From Camellia lanceoleosa (taxonomy: Eukaryota > Streptophyta > Magnoliopsida > Ericales > Theaceae): a stretch of 64,000 nt of DNA. Made by a program: the position numbers and the translations under genes. Location of the stretch: positions 1-64,000 of the forward strand of contig JANUSC010000374.1 of NCBI GenBank assembly GCA_025200525.1, written 5' to 3'. This document shows positions 45,295 to 57,680 of this stretch, piece after piece (the first letter of the stretch is position 1; each line of letters opens with the position of its first letter). The notes beneath the pieces were generated by a model, which was not told the origin of the DNA, made no database searches, and worked only from the letters and a program-made list of their open reading frames with translations.

Positions 45295-47848
45295 TCAGGA
45301 TCGGGAGGCCCTCTTCGTACTCTTCCGCGGCTGAGCAGACTCTGAGCTATCGCCATCAGTGCCACTATCTGAATCTGAGCCGGAGTCCTCCTCAGTATCT
45401 CCGCTCCCCTCCTCAGAGCCATCCTCAGCATCGCAATCGCCTTCAGAACCCAAGCCGGTGTCGTTGCCTCCACCCTCAGATGACTCTGACTACGGGCTCG
45501 CTGGCTCCTCGTCATCATCTGTCTTATCATCCTCGGGGATAGGCTTTGGTGGGCTGCTCTCATCATGAGTACGCCTACCTCTGCCTCGGCTGTGTGCCGA
45601 AGTCCCTCGTCTCTCTCTCCCTGCTGTCGGGGGAGTCATTGAAGGTCCTGCTACCGCTCCTGCTAGGGCGCCCGATGGAGCTAGCATCTAAAAAGGGACC
45701 TGAAAAGAACAGTTTGTCAAATGCATCAATTATAATATGCAAAGATGAGTATAGTGCGGAATGCAGTGTGTGGGAGCAGTGTATCAATGCCATGATGTAA
45801 TGAATTCAGATCAGTATGGGGTAAATTGCAGTTGAAATGCTAATGTATCAGCAGAAAATTTCATGATATGAAATACAAACTGAAGGAAAACTTACTGGAA
45901 TCTTGTACAGACTAAGTAGGTTCAGGCCAGTCTGAACCATCTCCATCAGAGAAGCCACCAGCTCGAGAGCTTATCCGGTGTACTCTATGGATGCCTGCAA
46001 ATGTGTTGAAATGATCAATGGTCTCCAAAGTATGACTGAAATGAACTGAATGTACAAAATGTAAAGTAAGGTACATACCGGGATCGGGCCTCGAACTCTG
46101 ACAAGCTCGTGACCAACTGGTGTAGGCTCAATGGGAATCTGATAAGTCTCTCCTCTGGATCCCCAGCACGTCAGTGTAGTGGGAAACTCTGGCCACCCCG
46201 CTCTATGCTTCACCTGAGGGTCTCTCCGACCATGAGCTCGAGATGCCCTGGATCCTCCCTCTCTCTCTCTCCTGCCGCTGGAGCTCTGGCTCTCTCACTT
46301 CCATAGGCCCCAGTTAAAGACGACATGAGGTACGTCTGGATAAAGGCAATGTAATCGCCCTCAAGCCTGAAGAAGTCGGCGTCCCAACCTCTCATGAAGT
46401 AGATCATTTCCTATGTGGTGTACCTCTCTGTGACCCTCATGTACATGTGAGGCAGCATCGGAACCACCAGCTCAAGCAAGCCGTGGCACTATCACAGGAA
46501 TCGCTCCCCTAGGAACCATGCTCGACAAACTGGGCCCTCAAGCAAAATCTGAAATCGGGACACCTCTCGAGCACTAGCAAACTGATCTCTGACCCCGGCA
46601 GGCATCACTGCCCATGGCTGCCAAGTGATCTGCAAATAGTGAATATACAAATTATTAGCTGCCATCAGCGATGCAATATAAAGTAAAGCTGAAATGACAG
46701 AAAGGTTTGAGTTACCTCTGCTGCGGTCACAGGTCCAAAAAATTGGCGGAAGAAGGAGAATGACTCTCGGGGCCTTCGCTAGCATCTCCCATCGTATCTG
46801 TGCGAGTATGGCACCATAAGAGGTATCTCTACCTCTGGCTCTAGGACGAGCCTCCGGAAATAGGCATACATCCATAGCTGCAGAAAGTGGAAGGATAACA
46901 GTGAGTGTATATCAGATGAGTACAAATAATGTAAAGAGGGTTTGCAGTGCAGTGTACAGTGTGTGTGGTGTATAGGAAATGCGAAGTAGAAATGTAAAGC
47001 AGAAGGGTAGGGTGTACCTCCCAAGCTCTCTAGTAGCCTCCTAGCAGATGCCCGCTCTAGCGAGAGGATGAGCTCATGTATCCATATAATGTGGACAAGC
47101 CTGCGCCGTCCCAGTCATAGAATCAGATGCGAGACAGGTCCACCAAAGCGCTCATGAGGTAGAGCCCGACGGTGTTTGCCCGGTTGGCAAACAAAGTAGT
47201 ACCAAACATGAACATGACGAACCCCCGGGCATAATACTCGGTCTCCTCGCGGGTCGTCGGCATCGTCCCTCTGAAATGGTCGTCGAACCATGTATATCAC
47301 ACCATCCCTAATCAAGAGATGGGTGGGCGAATCCCCAGCAGATAGATTTGAGCAACCTCCCACTCACCCATGTCGGTGTCGTAAGGAATCGGATGACCCC
47401 CTACTGCTATGCCAGTGAGCATAGAGAAGTCAAAGGGAGTCATCATCATCTCCCCTGTTGTAAAGAAATAGAGGGAATCGGTGGTATCCCACCACCTCTC
47501 TACTAAAGTGCCCAGTAGCCCCTGTGAGCAGGACAAACAGATGCAAGGCAGTGTAAGAAATACAGTGCATAAGTGTGTTCAGGATGAACAGGTGAAAAAC
47601 AATGTGAACTATACAAGAATTGTAACCTATATTGCAGAAAATAAAGAGGAAGTGTATACCTCAGAGGTGCTGTGGGATAAGTGTTACTCCGACTCGCGTA
47701 ACAGAAGGTCCTCCGGTGCACCTCGCGCAAACCCCCTGAACTGGTGGATGCCATCGGGAGGCAGCACGTGTTCCTCGGGATGGTACGTCGCTGGGTCGAA
47801 CGGTCGAATGCTAAGCAGCAATGGCTCAAACTCGGGATCCATCTCCAT
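45295..47848 (-). pseudogene. Antisense PMD gene C (host element), diverged and broken
   Basis: Exon 1 from 47848 (MEMDPEFEPLLLSIRPFDPA) ends at 47660 (CTGAG/GTATAC) after an in-frame TAA near 47695. After acceptor CTCACAG (about 47525) comes ERWWDTTDSLYFF, MTPFDFSMLTGIAVGG and, further on, GFVMFMFGTTLFANRANTV, all PMD core. A TGA lies in the LVDLSRI segment. Introns sit where genes A and B have them: donor GGGAG/GTACAC near 47016, exon LWMYAYFRRLV, donor before 46713 and an exon starting ITWQPWAVMPAGVRDQF. The C-terminus is Ser/Asp/Glu-rich and ends PRKSTKRASRS with TGA at 45297-45295. Genes A/B and C share intron plan and acidic-then-basic tail, so the gene was in the common ancestor of both elements. 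Confidence 0.82.
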
Positions 47849-48214
47849 CCCCGGTGGAGCTCTGTCGTATGGGATGTCGTCTACTATCTCAAAGAAGGAT
47901 GTGGGAATGGTTGAAAATGTGGAAAACGAGCGGGAATGCCAAAAGTCAATAAAAAGTCAACTCCAAGGGAGAAAAAATTGAAAAAAAAGGTCAAGGCTTG
48001 GAAGAGGGCACAGAAATGAAGAGTAACTAGAGGGAAACAAACCCTGGGTGATGAAAGTCAAGAGGGAAACACCTACCACGACTTTCAGTCAGTTCAAAGT
48101 GTTTTGAACTACGAGGGTTTATCGAATCGAACATTTGTGGGGCGTTGGAAAATGCATATATAGTTCAGATCTAAAGAGGAAGAAGGTCTAGAGAGCTTGG
48201 AGGATAATTTTCGT

Positions 48215-48345
48215 CCTTAGTGTTGTGTGGAAATGAAGTGTAGATGTGTATATTTAAAGGCCCGAGGTGAAATCTCCAATTTACCCCGAATCTACCATCG
48301 GTGGCCGATGGGTGGCCGATGGCTTTCTAAAGTGGCCGACAGGCC
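48215..48345 (-). promoter_or_regulatory. Promoter of antisense PMD gene C with host-type modules
   Basis: ATCGGTGGCCGATGGGTGGCC, GTGGCCGACAGGCC and neighbours (48297-48345) lie just upstream, on the minus strand, of CCTTTAAATATA (about 48259-48248), a TATA-like box. The sequence CTCGGG next to it matches the same place in genes A and B. The modules are of the TGGCCGAT type seen in the host LTR, not the GTGCCGACCGGCAC type of the compound element. Confidence 0.5.
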
Positions 48346-49040
48346 TCTGATGCTCTCCTTGGTTATTGTTTTGTTGTTTTGTGCCTTGGTCCTTCAAGAA
48401 ATTGCAAGAAAAGTACATCTTTAAGCTCAAATGGCCTCTGCAGAAGCTCCGAATTGTGTTTTCAGTGTGTGGTACTCAGTACGTACGAGGTGTATCCTTT
48501 TTAAATTGATTGAACTCCTACGAGAGGTAAATTGGAGGTTGCAACTAAATTGGTGTTGTTAAGGCGCACATTTCTTCGTCGAGCATGTTGTTATTGCATT
48601 GAATGTGCATCGTTATTGTGCATAGAATATGTATGTTGCATTGCATTATGCTACGCATGTTCTCATGTTTGCATAGAATACGCATGTCGTGTTTCATTGC
48701 ATTGTGCATGCCTTTACATTCGCGTAGAAGTGTCCATGCTTTTTTCATTGCGCATGCAATCAGTCTTGCATAGAACATGCTCCATGTTTTGTTTTGTTAC
48801 ATAGACTGTGTTTATGTTTCATTCTTCGCATGATGTACATGCAGCATGCCTTTAACAAGGTGTTACAGTTATTCATCTCGCATGGAATATGCATTTGTAT
48901 TGCATTGTACTCGTTAAGCTTTCTTTTCGTGCAGGCACAATATTGTATGTATGGTTCATTCAAAGCTGGTGCCACCAGATGATATTATATGTATGGTTCA
49001 TTCAGCGAAATTCCAGGTAAGATCATTCCTGCCCTTTGAA
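48346..49040 (+). other. Host internal region between PMD promoter and tandem array
   Basis: No gene was seen. From 48570 to 48800 GCATAGAATATGCATG-like units recur. The stretch 48930-49007 (GGCACAATATTGTATGTATGG) is the counterpart of about 10730-10810 on the minus strand of the compound element. Confidence 0.6.
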
Positions 49041-50090
49041 CACCTTGTTTTGGTTAGAAACATTCGGGTACGCCCAATGTTTACACTGCACCTTGTTTTG
49101 GTTAGAAACATTCAGGTACACCCGGTATTTACACCACACCTTGCTTTGGTTAGAAACGCTCGAGTACGCCCGGTGTTTATACCTCCTCTCTTTTGGTTAG
49201 AAGCGTTTGGGACGTGTGTCCGACGCTTATACCTTGTTTTGGTTAGAAGCATTTGGACTGTTTGCTCGACGCTTATACCTTGCTTTGGTTAGAAACACTT
49301 GAGTACGCCCGGTGTTTATACCTCCTCTCTTTTGGTTAGAAGCGTTTGGACTGTGTGCTCGACGCATATACTTTTCTTTGGTTAGAAACACTCGGGTACG
49401 CCTGGTGTTTATACCTCCTCTTTTTTTGTTAGAAGCCTTTGGACTGTGTGCTCGACGCTTATACCTTGCTTTGGTTAGAAACACCCGGGTACGCCTGGTG
49501 TTTATACCTCATCTATTTTGGTTAGAAGCATTTGGACTGTGTGCCCGACATTTATACCTTGCTTTGGTTAGAAACACTCGGGTATGCCCGGTGTTTATAC
49601 CTCACCCCTTTGGTTAGAAGCATTTGAGATGTGTGTCCGACGCTTATACCTCGTTGGTTAGAAGCATTGGGTTGTGTGCCTGATGCTTATACCACCCCTT
49701 TGGTTAGAAGCGTTTGGGACGTGTGTCTGATGCTTATATCTTGTTTTGGTTAGAAACATTAGGTTGTGTGCCCGACGCTTATACCACCCCTTCCGGTTAG
49801 AAGCATTTGGGATGTGTGTCCAACGCTTATACCTCGTTGTTAGAAGTATTGGGTTGGGTGCCTGATGTTTATACCACCCCTTTTGGTTAGATGCGTTTGG
49901 TATGTGTGTCCAATGCTTATACCATCCTTTGGTTAGAAACACTTGGAACGTGTCCCAATGTTTATACCACCCTTCTAGTTAGAAACATTTGGAATGTGGT
50001 TCGACGCATATACCACTCTATTTTGGTTAGAAGCATTGGGGTGTCCTCCAATGTTTATACCACATTTTCGGTGTTTGCACCGCTTCCTTT
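49041..50090 (+). repeat. Tandem array of TTGGTTAGAAAC/GC units, about 46-48 bp monomers in pairs
   Basis: Monomers contain TTTGGTTAGAAACACTCGGG then TACGCC(C/T)GGTGTTTATACC, alternating with TTAGAAGCATTTGGACTGTG and CGACGCTTATACC, giving roughly 95-bp pairs in the centre. Homogeneity falls towards 50090. The compound element has nothing here; its arrays lie on the other side of the conserved 10730-10810 block. Open frames with repeated peptides on both strands are artefacts. Confidence 0.88.
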
Positions 50091-50306
50091 TCCCTCTCGC
50101 GCGTGGCGCGTTAGGATGTTTTGGTTAAATGCATCTGCACGGATTGCGATGCTTATACCACTCTTTGTTTTGGTTGCATAACAGTTGGATGTGTTTCACT
50201 TGTTATCACTGCTTCTCTCCTCACGTGTGCCACGCGTTGAGATCTTGTTTGCCGCCTCGGGTGCGCCCGACGGTCGTTGTTCTTTACCTTTTCTGTATAA
50301 CGCACA

Positions 50307-50311
50307 GTTAA
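50307..50311. repeat. Target-site duplication GTTAA (left) of the outer solo LTR
   Basis: GTTAA directly precedes TGTGATACCTC and recurs exactly at 57116-57120 after the terminal ATGACA. Confidence 0.85.
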
Positions 50312-51313
50312 TGTGATACCTCTGTCCCGTAATATGTTAATCGGTCCTTGATGTGAGTATGATTATGTGTTTAATATGATTTTGTGTGCCATTATGTGAA
50401 ATATGTGATTTTGAAATTCTATCTGTTCACCGTAGGAATATCTGTTTAAATAATCTGCTTTGAGAATTAAATTGAGGGCCCTATCGGCCACAGAATGCGA
50501 AATCGATTACGCCATTATGATTGGCATAATTTTTAGATCCTATGGTGAAATTTAATTAGAAATTGATTCTGGTCATATTAAACTGATTAAATTGATGAAT
50601 TAGAGCCCAACTACTTTATTATTTTAATGTTGGCCTTAGTGGGTTTTGTTGTCAAGGCTTTAAACACTCAATCTCTCTCTCCCTAGCCTCATTTTGACTG
50701 ATGATAAACTCAAAGAAGAGAGGAGAGGGTCAATTGGAAGAAGAGAGAGTAGGAGATTGAGGGTTTGGCTTAAAGCTTGGAAATTTTGGAGATTTAGCTC
50801 AAGAATTGACTAGAGCTTAAAAGATCAAAACTTCTAGGTGAGTAATTCTTGAATTATAGTTTGTAATTTTGTGTGTTCAAGCTAATTTGGTGATCAAGAG
50901 TAAGATTGAAATGGAATTGAAGCTTAATATGTGCATGCATGTAAGGAAGTACCTTGAATTTGCATGTTTGAGCATGAAGATGTATAATCCATGTGCAATT
51001 TAAAATGGAGCTTATGTTTCGATCAACATTTATGTTATCTAAGTTGAGATTGTGGCTAATTCATCACATGCATGTACAAATTATATGAATAGGAGCTTGA
51101 ATGCATGAATTTGTATATTGTAAATGAGTTTGATGGGAGATTGGGCCATGCATGTGCTTTATTTGTGAAATTAAGCCTCATAATGTTATAATCTTGCATT
51201 GGTGCCATGTTAGTATGATTATATTTGAGATTTGGACCATTGCATGCAAGTAAGGCAGCTGGAAAATCGAATTGGAGCTCAAGAACACAACCTGAAATTT
51301 CCAGAATTTTGAC

Positions 51314-51545
51314 TCCCGCTCAAGCGGGGGAAGTGCCGCTCGAGCAGAGAATTCGAGCTCCCAGCATTTTTGGCAGACATGGCTCCCACTCGAGCGGGGG
51401 AGTTGACGCTCAAGCGGGGAGCTATGTAGACAGGCAATCCGCTTGAGTGGCAGAGTTCACGCTCGAGCGGGGATTTGAGGTAACCAGCACTTTTGCAAGC
51501 TTAAAGGTTCGCTCGAGCGGGGAAGTCCACGCTCAAGCGGGGACC
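51314..51545. repeat. Dispersed CGCTCGAGCGGGG motif cluster in the outer solo LTR
   Basis: About eight copies of GCTC(G/A)AGCGGGG or close variants lie within 230 bp, often facing as near-palindromes around CTCGAG (for example CCCGCTCAAGCGGGG at 51314-51328). They lie just before the nested insertion. Role unknown. Confidence 0.75.
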
Positions 51546-51629
51546 CTGTTTCCTGAAATTCTGAAAATGCATTCTGTGTTGTATTTTCCGTTCTCTTTCA
51601 CTTGTAAGCACTCTTAGGCATTTGTTAAG

Positions 51630-51634
51630 CATTG
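51630..51634. repeat. Target-site duplication CATTG (left) of the nested Tat solo LTR
   Basis: CATTG precedes TGTAGACACC at 51635 and recurs at 55857-55861. Confidence 0.9.
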
Positions 51635-52368
51635 TGTAGACACCCCATTTTTGACTGCCCTTAAGACTTGGGCACGACTAACGGTTTGCTCTGTGTTGGA
51701 AGGTGTGCAGGGCGCAGGTTCAGTTTCTTCGGCAAGGAGAGAGGCGAATCTCAACTTCACACCCCATTTTGAACCAAAATTATTTTGGATGGTTTTGAGA
51801 CCTTAAAACCCTCTCTTTCAAAACATTTTTGAAGTAAAATTCCCACGATGTTCCGACGCTCGCATTTCGGTAAATGGTGCGCTTTTCGGTAAACCGAGCA
51901 AGGACAAAGTGGAGATGAATGAAAAAGAGATGAAATCTTTGAAAAATCTTTCAAAACACCTTACTTCGGGGTTTGAAGTTGAAGGGAAGAGGAGAAGAGG
52001 GGAGAAAACAAGTTGGAGGAAAGGTTCGACATGAATCCGGGTAGAAGAGAGTCGAGTAGTTCTCGCTAAATCAAGCTCATCTATCTATACACTTGGAGTT
52101 AAGCTATGAGGCCATAACCATTGGAAAGAAGACTTCCGGGGCTTCATTTTGCACTCAAGAATCTCCCAAAGCCAAGTCCGGATGGAGGAGATATGATTGG
52201 TTGAAGCTGGGCATCATCCCGTTTGGATCGAGTCTGCGCGGCTTCACCAAAAAGGGCATAACTTTTTCCACAGAAGGAATTTTAATGCAAGGTTTGCGCC
52301 ATTGGAAAGCTAACTTCCGGGGCTTTAATTTTCATACCCACCAGCCATTTTTTGAGCTTGGAATCACC

Positions 52369-52701
52369 TATCGGCACTCTATTTAGCCGACCGGCACTTT
52401 ATTTTGGCCGACGACCAATTTTTCTGGCCAGTTTGCACCCTCCAAGGCTGGTGCATCCCAACTGTGCCAGTTGGAATGCACCAGCACACTCCCCCATGTA
52501 TATATGTGGCTATTTTGCACCCTTTTGCACCTTTGAACCCCCTAAAGCTTCTAGAAGCTTGAACCCTTTGGCCAAGCTTCTTGGGGAAGCTTGGCTAGCT
52601 GTATTAGCTTCCTCTAGAAGCCTAAAACCCTTTGCACCCTTTGCCCCTTTTGGCATAGCTTCTTGGAGAAGCTTGGAGCACTTTTTGTTGCCTATATAAA
52701 G
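52369..52701 (+). promoter_or_regulatory. U3 promoter region of the nested Tat solo LTR
   Basis: TATCGGCAC, GCCGACCGGCAC and GGCCGACGACC modules (52369-52430) precede a good TATA box, CCTATATAAAG (52691-52701). The 16-bp palindrome is not present; only CCCCATGTATATATG remains at 52493-52507. Short AGCTTCTTGGAGAAGCTTGG-like repeats lie between. Confidence 0.55.
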
Positions 52702-54430
52702 AGCCTTCCTTCTCCTTTGTCTAGGTTTGGATTTTTGGAACAAAAAACCAGAGATATATAGATACATATCTGATATAGATACATATATCCCACCTCTCTC
52801 TCCATATCTCTCTCATTCAACCATCAAATACCCTTGTTCTTGGGCCATTTCTTCACCAATCCATAGCACCACCCCTCTACACTTCATTTCAGCACATTGG
52901 AGGTCATTTGCAGAGGCTAGGAGCTCATTTCCTTGGATCAAAACCTGCTGGTTTATTAGTCTACAAGGGTAAGCACACTTTTCCCCAAAACTACCATTTT
53001 CTTGGTTCATATCTAAGCCATATTTGCTTACTATTTTGGGTTCTGACCATAACTAAAACTAGGCCTATTTTGAGCTATTCTTCATGTTTGTTTAAGGGCT
53101 CAACCCTGTTTGAGCCCCCCATTGTGCACTTGTTTCAATACCCTCTTGTATGCCATTATCTTGCATGGTATTTTTAGCATATGTATAATATGTTTTGGGG
53201 CCTGATGTAAACTGTGAGTAGGCATATTTTCAGTCCTTCTTCAACATTGAAGCAGGGCTCAACACTGTTGGGGACCTCCATGTATGACTTGCTTCATTAC
53301 CCCTCGTTGGTCCCCATTTTTGCATGTTTGTTTAGCTTATTTTGCTTCTGTTTTTCGGCCATGATCAGAACTGAGAGTGGCCATATTTTGACCCCCTTGA
53401 CATGTTTAATTAAGGGTCTTTGGATGTTTGATGCATTTTTTGTATACTTCATGTTATAGCCCTCTTGTGGCCTTAATCTTGCATTGCATTTTAAGGGTGT
53501 TTTTATATTGATTTGGGGGCTGTAATAAACTGTGAGTAGTCATATTTTTGGCCCCTCTTCAGTGTTTTTGAAGGGTCTTTTTCAGTTTGGGCTTTGCATC
53601 TACCACTTGCTTCATTACCTAGCTTGAGGGCCTGTTTTTGCATGCTGTTTTTGCCCTATCTATGCTCACTGTTTGGTCATGAATTAAACTGTAAACATGC
53701 TTTTTTTGGGGCTTCCTAGCTTCTGTCTTCATGCTTCATGTTCAAATTATGCATGTTTGATATAGCCACAAGTCATTTCATGTGCTTAATATCGCATTTC
53801 GGGACCATTTCCTTGCATCGGGTGTCATGATTGTGTATTTCGGGGCTGTTTTGCATCGCTTTTAGCTACTGAAATTTGCATTGTTTGCATACCGTGATCC
53901 ACGCTTTGCCATGCCTTGTTAGGGTGGCATTCGTGCCTTAGGTTTGGTCATCGGTTTGCGTGCACGCGTGCACGCATTTCGAGTGTCTCATTTTCATTTA
54001 ATGGCCGCTGATTTTGGCATGCTTGCGAGCTATGTTAGTTTAAGTCCATCGTTGCATGTTGTAGCATGCCATGTTTGTTTACATGTTTAGGTTGCGCACC
54101 TAGCATACATTGCTCATTTGCATGTTCATGTTGCATACTTAGCCGCCATGCCTAGGTTGCATTCCATTGAGCATGCATCCCTCGCCTCTTGACCAATCAT
54201 GATAGGGGTTGGGGCCCTTTGATTTGTTTTGTGCTTGCATTTCATTTGATATCAAAGTTGCTAACTTGGCTTTCGGACCATCATGCATTGAAATGCGTGA
54301 TTGATGGCCCGGGGGTCGAAGGCCACGCTCCCTTGAGTCTAATACATGATAGGGAGTGTGTCCATGCACACATTTGCTTGAAATTTCATGCCATGCAATC
54401 GCTCTCGCTCAAACCGCTCTTCAGAAGTTT

Positions 54431-54541
54431 ACCGACCAAGCAACATTCAGTGCCGACCGGCCATTTATTTAGTGCCGATAGCCTTATCTCCAGCCGATGG
54501 ATATTGTACAAGGCCGGTGGATATTCTATTCAGCCGATGGT
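54431..54541 (+). promoter_or_regulatory. Palindromic module cluster II in the nested Tat solo LTR
   Basis: ACCGACC, GTGCCGACCGGCC, GTGCCGATAGCC and three CAGCCGATGG/AGGCCGGTGG units lie about 2.8-2.9 kb into the LTR, the counterpart of cluster II in LTRs 1-3. Confidence 0.42.
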
Positions 54542-55856
54542 GTTCTACAGTGTGCAAGGAACGTGTCCCAGGACTTTGGCAGTCTTTGGAGAGGCAGGGC
54601 AGTGTAAACAGAGGCGGCAGTGTTATGGTGTGGGTTTTCCGGGCGAGTCGGATTCGAGCATGCATCATTCGCGCATCCCGAGGCAAGGCTGAGGCCCTTT
54701 CCTTTTTATATTGAATTTAATTTGATAATTAGAAATTTTGTAATAATTTATTTATTCTGTATTCGGACTGTATTATTTGGGACTGTATATTCTTTTGGTC
54801 CCTCCGTGTGAAGGCATACTTGTAATAAGTGTGAGTGGGTGTGTGCATGTCTTCCAACCCCCACTTCTTTCTTCCCTTTTATTTACCTGCTTATGATGGT
54901 AGATTAGGGCATGTTTATTTTAGCATACCTTATGCAATGCATGCGTGCATCCATGCATTTGTTTACATGCATCGGGCTCGGTACATCACGCTAACTGCAT
55001 TGTATTCCAATTTTCAAATTGAATACGTGCTATTTGTAGCATTCCATATGCCATGCTTAGGACAGAAATTTGTTTAGATTACACCATTGCTTGTGTTCCA
55101 TTAGCCACTTAACATGAACTAGGATCATGCATATGATTACTAACTGGTTTCTGTTTTGGCTTGGAGTAGTAGGTAAGCTTTTATGCTTTAGCATATCGCA
55201 TGCGTGTGAGTGTTGCCATAATAGCATGATTACCATGAGGCTAGCTGCTTATGTGATATAAGATATAACCGCTGAATGCCTGTGGGTGGAGGTTGATTAC
55301 TTGAGTTGGAAAAACTCATTGAAATTGTGTTTTAGCCTACTTATGCAGTAGCAAATTCCAAAGCGCTTTCAAAACCAACGGATATGCAATGCTTGTTTCC
55401 AAATTAGGCGATCTAGCCTATACTTGTTTCTTGTCGCATAACATAGTAATTCTAGGCTAATAACCGAATAAGAACGCATAAAGTTTTCAAAACCGATATC
55501 ATGGTTAGTAGAGGCGGTCTTGGACGGGCGAAAGGGGTGCTCATAGTGACCTTCCCGATCGTACCCAAGCTCCCAAGCCAAGACAACTTTGGTGATGACG
55601 GACACGTGGCCTTTGGCACTGAGTCAGGGTTTCCTAAATTTCCCCATTAAAAAATATTTAGGTGGCGACTCTGTATCTGGCAAAGCAGTCCATGTTTGGC
55701 ACTTCTTTTCAAAATCTGTTTTTCTCAAAACGATTTGCCAGATTTGGACTCTTTGGTTCAAGATTAAGAACCGTGACAATTTGAGTCCGAACTGTAGTAA
55801 ACCCAATATGAACGGAACGGGACTTAACCCTCCCGCGGCGTTCGGGGACGTCTACA

Positions 55857-55861
55857 CATTG
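55857..55861. repeat. Target-site duplication CATTG (right)
   Basis: Exact copy of 51630-51634, after which the outer solo LTR continues. Confidence 0.9.
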
Positions 55862-56087
55862 TAAATGAGTTAATGAGATAAGAATAAAGCCTAAAGAGGA
55901 ATATGTGAATTAAGGAACGGATTGAACTGTTAGTCATCCTTTTGTGTTCGTGAAATATGTAGGGTCAAGCTCCAGGGCAAATACACAAGCCGATCACTGT
56001 GAGTAGTATCGATATTTTGAAGTTTGTCAATTGTCCAATTGCTTATTCCCTTATAATTTTGCTAGTTTGAATTATGGACAAACGATT

Positions 56088-56370
56088 GATAAATGATTGG
56101 ACCGAAGGCCGATTGATGAATGATTGGGCCGAAGGCCAATTGATAAATGATTGGGCCAAAGGCCGATTGATAAATGATTGGGCCGAAGGCCGATTGACAT
56201 AAATGATTGGGCCGAAGGCCGATTGATGAATGATTGGGCCGAAGGCCGATTGATGAATGATTAGGCCGAAAGCCGATTGATAAATGATTGGGCCGAAGGC
56301 CGATTGATAAATGATTGGGCCAAAGGCTAACTGATAAATGATTGGGCCGAAGGCTGATTGACATGAATGA
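56088..56370. repeat. 27-bp tandem array (ATTGGGCCGAAGGCCGATTG units), about 10 copies
   Basis: The unit is 27 bp with TGATAAATG or TGATGAATG spacers and a GGCCGAAGGCC inverted core. Two units have gained bases (TTGACATAAATG). Degenerate GGGCCAAGGGCCA copies continue to about 56520. It belongs to the outer chromovirus-like LTR. Confidence 0.9.
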
Positions 56371-57115
56371 ATGGGCTAGGGGCCATTTTGACACGAATGA
56401 AAGTTTAAAAGGCCTAGAGGCTAGTTTGATATAGATGATAGTCTGATAAGAATGATAAGTCTAAAATGAATAATAGTCTGTCACAAATGGAAGATAAATG
56501 GGCCAAGGGCCAGTATGTTTAGAACCATAGTTACTTGACTTAAATTGTGTGTGTATATGATAAATGGAAATATGATATAAAGTGGGCCCAAGGCCATTTG
56601 AAGCATGTTGTTCTACATATTGTTTGTATATCTTCTTTATCTGATATTATTCACTGGGCTTTCGCTCACACTCATTTATGTGTTTGTAGGTGAGCCAAGA
56701 GAGGTCCCAAACCAGCCCCGGTGACATTGTGAGAAACAATCAGAGTTTTTGAAGAGTCAGCCCCTACGTCTCACACACGAGACACGTCTTCGCCTTTTCG
56801 TTATGTATTTATATTTTGTCAGGTTGGCGAAGTCTTTGAATGTGTCTGTATATAGTTTTGTTTGGCTGGCTTAGATTCGAGTGATCTAGTTTGTACAGAA
56901 TTTTATGTTATTCCATTTTCTGATGTGAGTTATTAACATAGGTATGTAATGATGTGCATATAAGCACGGCTCTATGGACAAAGTTTCAAATTGCTTCCGT
57001 TTGGCCCCCATGAACTCTATTAAAATACCTTTGGTTTGGTTTGAGGCTGTAGGTAATCCCATGGTTACTGACCGGTTATGTCCTTCACCCACGGGGGCGG
57101 GTTCGGGTCATGACA

Positions 57116-57120
57116 GTTAA
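57116..57120. repeat. Target-site duplication GTTAA (right)
   Basis: Exact copy of 50307-50311. Confidence 0.85.
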
Positions 57121-57466
57121 GATTGCATAATTTTCTTACATCCTTTCTGCATGACTTGTGGTTTGGTTCGTGTTAACTTTCTTATGTACGAGTTTGCTGT
57201 AACATTTCTTTGCATGGCATTTGCATTTAGATGTTTCATTACAGTCTCATTACATGATCATAAGTTATGTTTTGCATCGTGCATATCATTTCCATCTTGT
57301 CCCAAAACTATGCTGGTTTGATTCCTTGCAAAGGGATACGTAGGCAGCCTGTGGGCGCAACCGTTCTTTGTTTTGATTGCTTGTTTTTCTAAGTCTTCGG
57401 CATTGTCAAAAATGGGACGTCTCTGCGCTTTGACATTCACTCCCGTCATTTCATGACTTCTAAGTT
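57121..57466 (+). other. Host internal region before the polypurine tract
   Basis: Non-coding. It contains TTACATCCTTTCT, TACATGATCATAAGTTATG and GTCTTCGGC-TTGTCAAAAATGGG, in the same order as the minus strand of 10690-10443. This proves continuity of the host across the solo LTR. GGGATACGTAGGCAGCC near 57326 resembles the post-pol signature. Confidence 0.75.
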
Positions 57467-57484
57467 CTGTCAAAGAGGGGCAAC
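57467..57484 (+). other. Polypurine tract of the host element
   Basis: CTGTCAAAGAGGGGCAAC lies directly before the LTR start TGTAGACACC, identical to both tracts of the compound element. Confidence 0.88.
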
Positions 57485-57680
57485 TGTAGACACCCCATTT
57501 TTTACCATCCTTAAGACTTGGATGTCATCGTTTGAACACCCGATGATTGTGCATGCTCATGTGTGTTCTGAGTCTTTGAAGGTCTCAACTGAGCACCTTG
57601 CCTTGGAGCCTCTCAACTTGTTTGTTTTGTGCTTGGTGGTGGACCAAGAACTTGTAGCTTTGAATCTGGAGGAAAGGGTG

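Larger units (their letters stand above)
51635..55856 (+). mobile_element. Tat-type solo LTR, 4,222 bp, nested in the outer solo LTR
   Basis: Ends are TGTAGACACCCC and GACGTCTACA, flanked by a perfect CATTG duplication. It is related to LTRs 1-3. For example 55500-55700 matches 6840-6990 in reverse, and 54790-54890 matches the CTTCCAACCCCCACTTCTTT block. No internal region is present. It is longer than the other Tat LTRs here by about 450 bp, mostly in U3. Confidence 0.92.
50312..57115 (+). mobile_element. Solo LTR of a chromovirus-like (Tekay/Del-type) element, interrupted
   Basis: This starts TGTGATACCTCTGTCCCGTA and ends GGGTTCGGGTCATGACA, spellings common to Tekay/Del chromovirus LTRs. 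It is flanked by GTTAA. Removing the nested Tat LTR and one duplication leaves about 2,577 bp. No primer-binding site, gag or pol follows. The host sequence resumes cleanly at 57121 (ATTGCATAATTTTCTTACATCC, matching the compound element), so this is a solo LTR left by LTR-LTR recombination. Family assignment rests on the ends only. Confidence 0.8.

Noticed and set aside
49227..49942. Repeated Arg/Ala/Asn-rich peptides on the minus strand and Leu/Val-rich ones on the plus strand
   Set aside because: They come from the 46-48-bp tandem array and have no conserved start or domain.
56062..56394. Repeat-protein gene on the minus strand (IGLRPNHLS units)
   Set aside because: The 27-bp repeat is a multiple of three, so an open frame is automatic. 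It lies in a non-coding solo LTR.
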